Source: Bacillota bacterium (GTDB taxonomy: Bacteria > Bacillota > Clostridia > Peptostreptococcales > Anaerovoracaceae). Taken from it: DNA of 8,547 nt. Below are positions 6,177-8,547 of the stretch, in pieces. The translations under genes were made by a program, and so were the position numbers. Where the stretch lies: positions 1 through 8,547 of the forward strand of contig JAGATO010000361.1 of assembly GCA_017621195.1 (NCBI GenBank), written 5' to 3'. The first letter of the stretch is position 1, and every line of letters starts with the position of its first letter. The notes under the pieces are model-generated. The model was not told the DNA's origin, did not search any database, and saw nothing but the letters and a program-made list of their open reading frames with translations.

Positions 6177-6214
6177 CGAAGCAAAGCGAACGCTTCTACG
6201 AAGCGAAACGAACG
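6177..6214 (+). repeat. Short near-direct repeat in the leuD-leuB gap
   Basis: CGAAGCAAAGCGAACG (6177-6192) and CGAAGCGAAACGAACG (6199-6214) match at 14 of 16 positions, 22 bases apart. GAAGC and GCTTC in the first copy's neighbourhood can also pair. The unit lies between the leuD hairpin and the leuB ribosome binding site. It may be a replication-slippage trace or a protein or RNA site; nothing decides. Confidence 0.4.
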
Positions 6215-6245
6215 ATTTCAAGACGAAAAAGAAAGAGGACATCCT

Positions 6246-7325
6246 ATGAATAAGACAATTACCATCATCAAGGGTGACGGCATCGGCCCGGAAATCGTCA
6301 CCCAGGCCATGCGCGTTCTAGACGTGGTCGCTCAGCAGTACGGCCATACCTTCACCTATCAGGAGGTTGCCGCCGGCGGCAACGCCATCGATCAGTACGG
6401 CGTTCCCCTTCCGGAGGAAAGCCTGGCCAAGTGCCTGAACTGCGACAGCGTTCTCCTGGGTGCTGTCGGCGGCCCCAAGTGGGACAACGTGGAACCGGCT
6501 CGCCGTCCGGAAAAGGCCCTGCTGGGAATCCGGAAAGAAATGGGTCTGTACTCCAACCTGCGCCCGGCTAAGATTTTCCCTCAGCTGGCTGACGCTTCCC
6601 CGCTGAAGCCCTTCATCGTAGCCGAAGGCATCGACTTCATCATCGTCCGCGAGCTGATCGGCGGCATCTACTTCGGAAAGCGCCGCACGGAAGAGCTCGA
6701 CGGACAGCTGGTTGCCAACGACGAGATGACCTACAGCGAAGGGGAAATCCGCCGCATCGCCAGGGTTGCCTTCAACACCGCAAGAAAGCGCAGCGGCCGC
6801 GTAATTTCCGTGGACAAGGCCAACGTTTTGGACACCTCCCGCCTGTGGAGAAAGGTAATGAACGAAGTGGCTGAGGAATATCCGGACGTAACGCTGGAGC
6901 ACATGCTGGTGGACAACTGCGCCATGCAGATCGTCAAGAAGCCGTCCCAGTTCGACGTTGTGGTCACGGAAAATATGTTCGGTGACATCCTGTCCGATGA
7001 AGCCAGCATGATCACCGGTTCCATCGGCATGATCCCCTCCTCCAGTCTGGGCGACGGAACCCGCGGCCTGTACGAACCGATCCACGGCTCCGCTCCCGAT
7101 ATCGCCGGTCAGAATCTGGCCAACCCCATCGGAACGATCCTGGCCGCAGCCATGATGCTGAAGTATTCCTTCGACATGGACGAGGAAAGCGCCGCCATCG
7201 AAGCCGCTGTGGAAGCCACGCTGAACGACGGTTACCGCACCGGCGACTGCATGAGCGAAGGCATGATCCGCCTGGGCTGCGTGGAAATGGGCGACCAGAT
7301 CATCGCACACCTGAAGAAGAGATAA
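6246..7325 (+). CDS. leuB: 3-isopropylmalate dehydrogenase
   Basis: A 359-residue NAD-dependent beta-decarboxylating dehydrogenase that oxidises 3-isopropylmalate; the product loses CO2 to give 2-ketoisocaproate. The N-terminal IIKGDGIGPEIV (7-18) and the substrate region with RxxxxxxSNLRP are present. The catalytic pair is Tyr142 in GGIYFGKRR and Lys191 in SVDKANVL. The metal-binding aspartates are Asp223 (LVDNCAMQ), Asp247 and Asp251 in the family signature NMFGDILSDEASMITGSIG. The adenine-binding part, LYEPIHGSAPDIAGQNLANPIGTILAAAMML, follows. VRELIGGIYFGKRR marks leuB rather than isocitrate or tartrate dehydrogenase relatives. AGAGGA (6234-6239) lies 6 bases before the ATG. It is last in leuACDB, separated from leuD by a 121-base gap and closed by a strong terminator. 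Confidence 0.97.
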   Translation: MNKTITIIKGDGIGPEIVTQAMRVLDVVAQQYGHTFTYQEVAAGGNAIDQYGVPLPEESLAKCLNCDSVLLGAVGGPKWDNVEPARRPEKALLGIRKEMGLYSNLRPAKIFPQLADASPLKPFIVAEGIDFIIVRELIGGIYFGKRRTEELDGQLVANDEMTYSEGEIRRIARVAFNTARKRSGRVISVDKANVLDTSRLWRKVMNEVAEEYPDVTLEHMLVDNCAMQIVKKPSQFDVVVTENMFGDILSDEASMITGSIGMIPSSSLGDGTRGLYEPIHGSAPDIAGQNLANPIGTILAAAMMLKYSFDMDEESAAIEAAVEATLNDGYRTGDCMSEGMIRLGCVEMGDQIIAHLKKR

Positions 7326-7344
7326 TCACAGATCATCCACACCG

Positions 7345-7375
7345 ATCGCCGGGGCCAACGCACCCCGGCGATTTT
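7345..7375 (+). terminator. Intrinsic terminator of the leu operon
   Basis: ATCGCCGGGG (7345-7354) and CCCCGGCGAT (7363-7372) form a perfect 10-base GC-rich stem with an 8-base loop, followed by a short T-run (7372-7375). It lies 19 bases after the leuB stop and marks the operon end. Confidence 0.85.
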
Positions 7376-7431
7376 CACGAAAAAGTTATTACGTTCTGAA
7401 ATTCGTTGCTGTTCTTTCTGCGATTTTGGGG

Positions 7432-7437
7432 TATAAT
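7432..7437 (+). promoter_or_regulatory. Probable -10 element of the thioredoxin gene
   Basis: A perfect TATAAT stands 61 bases before the trxA start, downstream of the leu terminator. The -35 is poor: TTGCTG at 7406-7411 gives a 20-base spacer, and nothing better fits at 16-18 bases. There is no TG extension. A start near 7444 is expected. A weak GCGGA/TCCGC inverted repeat (7446-7450, 7465-7469) lies in the leader. Confidence 0.6.
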
Positions 7438-7498
7438 ATAAAAAAGCGGAACATAAACGCAAGATCCGCAGCGCAAGATAAAGTGGAGGAATTACCCA

Positions 7499-7819
7499 AT
7501 GGCTAAATTAATCAACTTAACTGAAGAAAATTTTGAAAACGAAGTGGTCTGCGATGTACCTGTCGTTGTGGACTTTTATGCCGATTGGTGCGAACCCTGC
7601 CAGGCCATGATGCCTACCGTTCATCATCTGGCGGAGGAGTACGACGGAAAAATTAAATTCTGCAAGGTAAACATTCAGGATCAGAGAAAGCTGGCCATCT
7701 CCAATCAGGTTATGACCATTCCTACCTTCCTGTTCTTAAAGGGCGGACGGCAGATCGATCGTCACACCGGCCCGCTGACCGACACGGAATTTGAAGAAAA
7801 GCTCAAGGCTCTGCTGTAA
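7499..7819 (+). CDS. trxA: Thioredoxin with WCEPC active site
   Basis: A 106-residue single-domain cytosolic thioredoxin, the usual length. It has the buried Asp25 in VVVDFYADWC, the redox motif W30-C31-E32-P33-C34, and the cis-proline Pro75 in MTIPTFLFLKGG, so the fold and dithiol chemistry should be intact. The middle active-site residue is Glu instead of the usual Gly (WCGPC), which would put a negative charge next to the nucleophilic cysteine and may change redox potential or partner choice. Two extra cysteines, Cys18 and Cys55, lie outside the motif. There is no signal peptide. GGAGGA (7485-7490) lies 8 bases before the ATG. It appears to be its own transcription unit, with a promoter after the leu terminator and a terminator overlapping its 3' end. 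No thioredoxin reductase is nearby. The gene symbol is given by family; this may be one of several paralogues. Confidence 0.92.
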   Translation: MAKLINLTEENFENEVVCDVPVVVDFYADWCEPCQAMMPTVHHLAEEYDGKIKFCKVNIQDQRKLAISNQVMTIPTFLFLKGGRQIDRHTGPLTDTEFEEKLKALL

Positions 7820-7836
7820 TCAGCTGAGCCTTTTTT
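7805..7836 (+). terminator. Intrinsic terminator overlapping the trxA stop codon
   Basis: AAGGCTC (7805-7811) pairs with GAGCCTT (7826-7832) and GCTG (7813-7816) with CAGC (7821-7824), with one T-T mismatch between; T6 follows at 7831-7836. The loop TAAT contains the trxA stop codon (7817-7819), and the last codons of trxA form the 5' arm. A ribosome at the stop would block folding, so termination could depend on translation. The next gene starts only 24 bases after the T-run. Confidence 0.85.
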
Positions 7837-7860
7837 CGAAAGGAGGGACCGCACTACAAA

Positions 7861-8547
7861 ATGACATCCAACACCATCACAATTCTCTACGCGGTGAATT
7901 TCCTCATTTCCTTTACCATCATTTTTCTGGAACGAAAGAACCCGTCCAAGACGCTGGCCTGGATCATGGTTCTGTTTCTGCTGCCCGGATTCGGGATTTT
8001 TTTGTATTTCATGCTGTCCCAGAACATCTCCCGCCAGAAGCTGTTCCGCCTCACCACCTTCGAAGAGGCCAACATCAGCAGTTCCCTCTTCCACCAGATG
8101 TCCGACATCAAGAATCGGCTCTTCTGCTTTGAGCGACCGGAAGCCGAAAAGTGGAGCGATATGATCCGGCTGAATCAGACCTATGGAAACGCCTACTTCA
8201 CCCAAGATAACGCCCTGGAGATCTTCATCGACGGAAACGAAAAATTCCTCGCTCTCTTCGATGACATCCGCCACGCCCACCATTCCATCCACGTCATGTA
8301 CTACATACTGAAGCCGGACGAAACGGGTCTGGCCCTAATGGATCTTCTGACCAAAAAAGCAAAAGAAGGCGTGGAAGTACGCCTTCTGGTAGACGCTCTG
8401 GGGGGACGTTCCCTGTCTCAGGAACACTTCACGCGGCTGAAAGAGGCCGGCGGTCAGGTGGCCATGTTCTTTCCGCCCAAATTCAAATGGATCAACCTGA
8501 AGCTGAACTACCGCAATCATCGCAAGATCGTGGTCATCGACAGCGAA
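7861..8547 (+). CDS. cls: Cardiolipin synthase-type phospholipase D family protein, N-terminal part
   Basis: The first 229 codons are present; the gene runs off the right edge. The product opens with two membrane segments (about residues 5-23 and 32-52) joined by ERKNPSKTLAW, the PLDc_N pattern typical of bacterial cardiolipin synthases, including the LAWIMVLFLLPGFGIFLYF stretch. A soluble part follows, with IHVMYYIL and VEVRLLVDALGGR, as in the first phospholipase D half. The first HxKxxxxD motif is complete at H220-R-K222 to D227 (NHRKIVVID). Family members condense two phosphatidylglycerols to cardiolipin at the cytoplasmic membrane; the second HKD motif must lie beyond the window. AAAGGAGGG (7839-7847) lies 13 bases before the ATG, longer than usual, but no nearer in-frame start exists and the membrane segment begins at once. 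It lies just after the trxA terminator and no separate promoter is visible. The symbol is a family-level call. Confidence 0.88.
   Translation, partial: MTSNTITILYAVNFLISFTIIFLERKNPSKTLAWIMVLFLLPGFGIFLYFMLSQNISRQKLFRLTTFEEANISSSLFHQMSDIKNRLFCFERPEAEKWSDMIRLNQTYGNAYFTQDNALEIFIDGNEKFLALFDDIRHAHHSIHVMYYILKPDETGLALMDLLTKKAKEGVEVRLLVDALGGRSLSQEHFTRLKEAGGQVAMFFPPKFKWINLKLNYRNHRKIVVIDSE

Noticed and set aside
7446..7469. GCGGA/TCCGC inverted repeat in the trxA leader as a riboswitch
   Set aside because: It is only a 5-base stem with a 14-base loop, without a conserved core or linked terminator.
1..8547. Mobile element, CRISPR, toxin-antitoxin or novel defence system
   Set aside because: No transposase, integrase, repeat-spacer array, terminal repeats or unknown gene cluster is visible; every sizeable coding region is assigned to a known family.

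Overview
The window is a branched-chain amino acid biosynthesis locus from a bacterium. A leucine-type T-box leader, strong AGGAGG-like ribosome binding sites, intrinsic terminators, short LeuC/LeuD subunits and a long LeuA point to a moderately GC-rich member of the Bacillota, probably a Clostridia-class anaerobe. That placement is inferred from gene types and signals only.

Layout. Positions 1-1836 on the minus strand hold an acetolactate synthase operon, ilvB then ilvN, with ilvN cut by the left edge. Positions 1837-2635 are an 800-base divergent control region. It has a minus-strand promoter for ilvBN with a hairpin at the 5' end of its transcript, two sets of helically phased A/T tracts, a plus-strand promoter, and a complete T-box riboswitch with its terminator. 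Positions 2636-7325 on the plus strand carry leuA, leuC, leuD and leuB, the full set for the leucine branch. leuC and leuD are nearly fused and coupled, while hairpins sit in the leuA-leuC and leuD-leuB gaps. A strong terminator follows leuB. Positions 7376-7836 hold a monocistronic-looking thioredoxin gene with an atypical WCEPC active site. Its terminator overlaps its own stop codon. From 7861 to the right edge lies the first part of a cardiolipin synthase-type phospholipase D family gene.

How the genes work together. IlvBN makes 2-acetolactate, the first common step of valine, isoleucine and leucine synthesis. LeuA condenses 2-ketoisovalerate with acetyl-CoA, LeuCD isomerises 2-isopropylmalate to 3-isopropylmalate, and LeuB oxidises it to the precursor of 2-ketoisocaproate. 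ilvC, ilvD and an aminotransferase are not in the window. The T-box should make the leu operon respond to uncharged tRNA-Leu. No T-box is visible before ilvBN, so the two arms appear to be controlled differently. The thioredoxin and cardiolipin synthase genes have no obvious tie to the pathway.

I see no defence system, mobile element, CRISPR array, rRNA or tRNA. The core is well-known metabolism. The most interesting material is regulatory: the phased A-tracts before both divergent promoters, the T-box, the ilvB leader hairpin and the trxA terminator that contains its stop codon.
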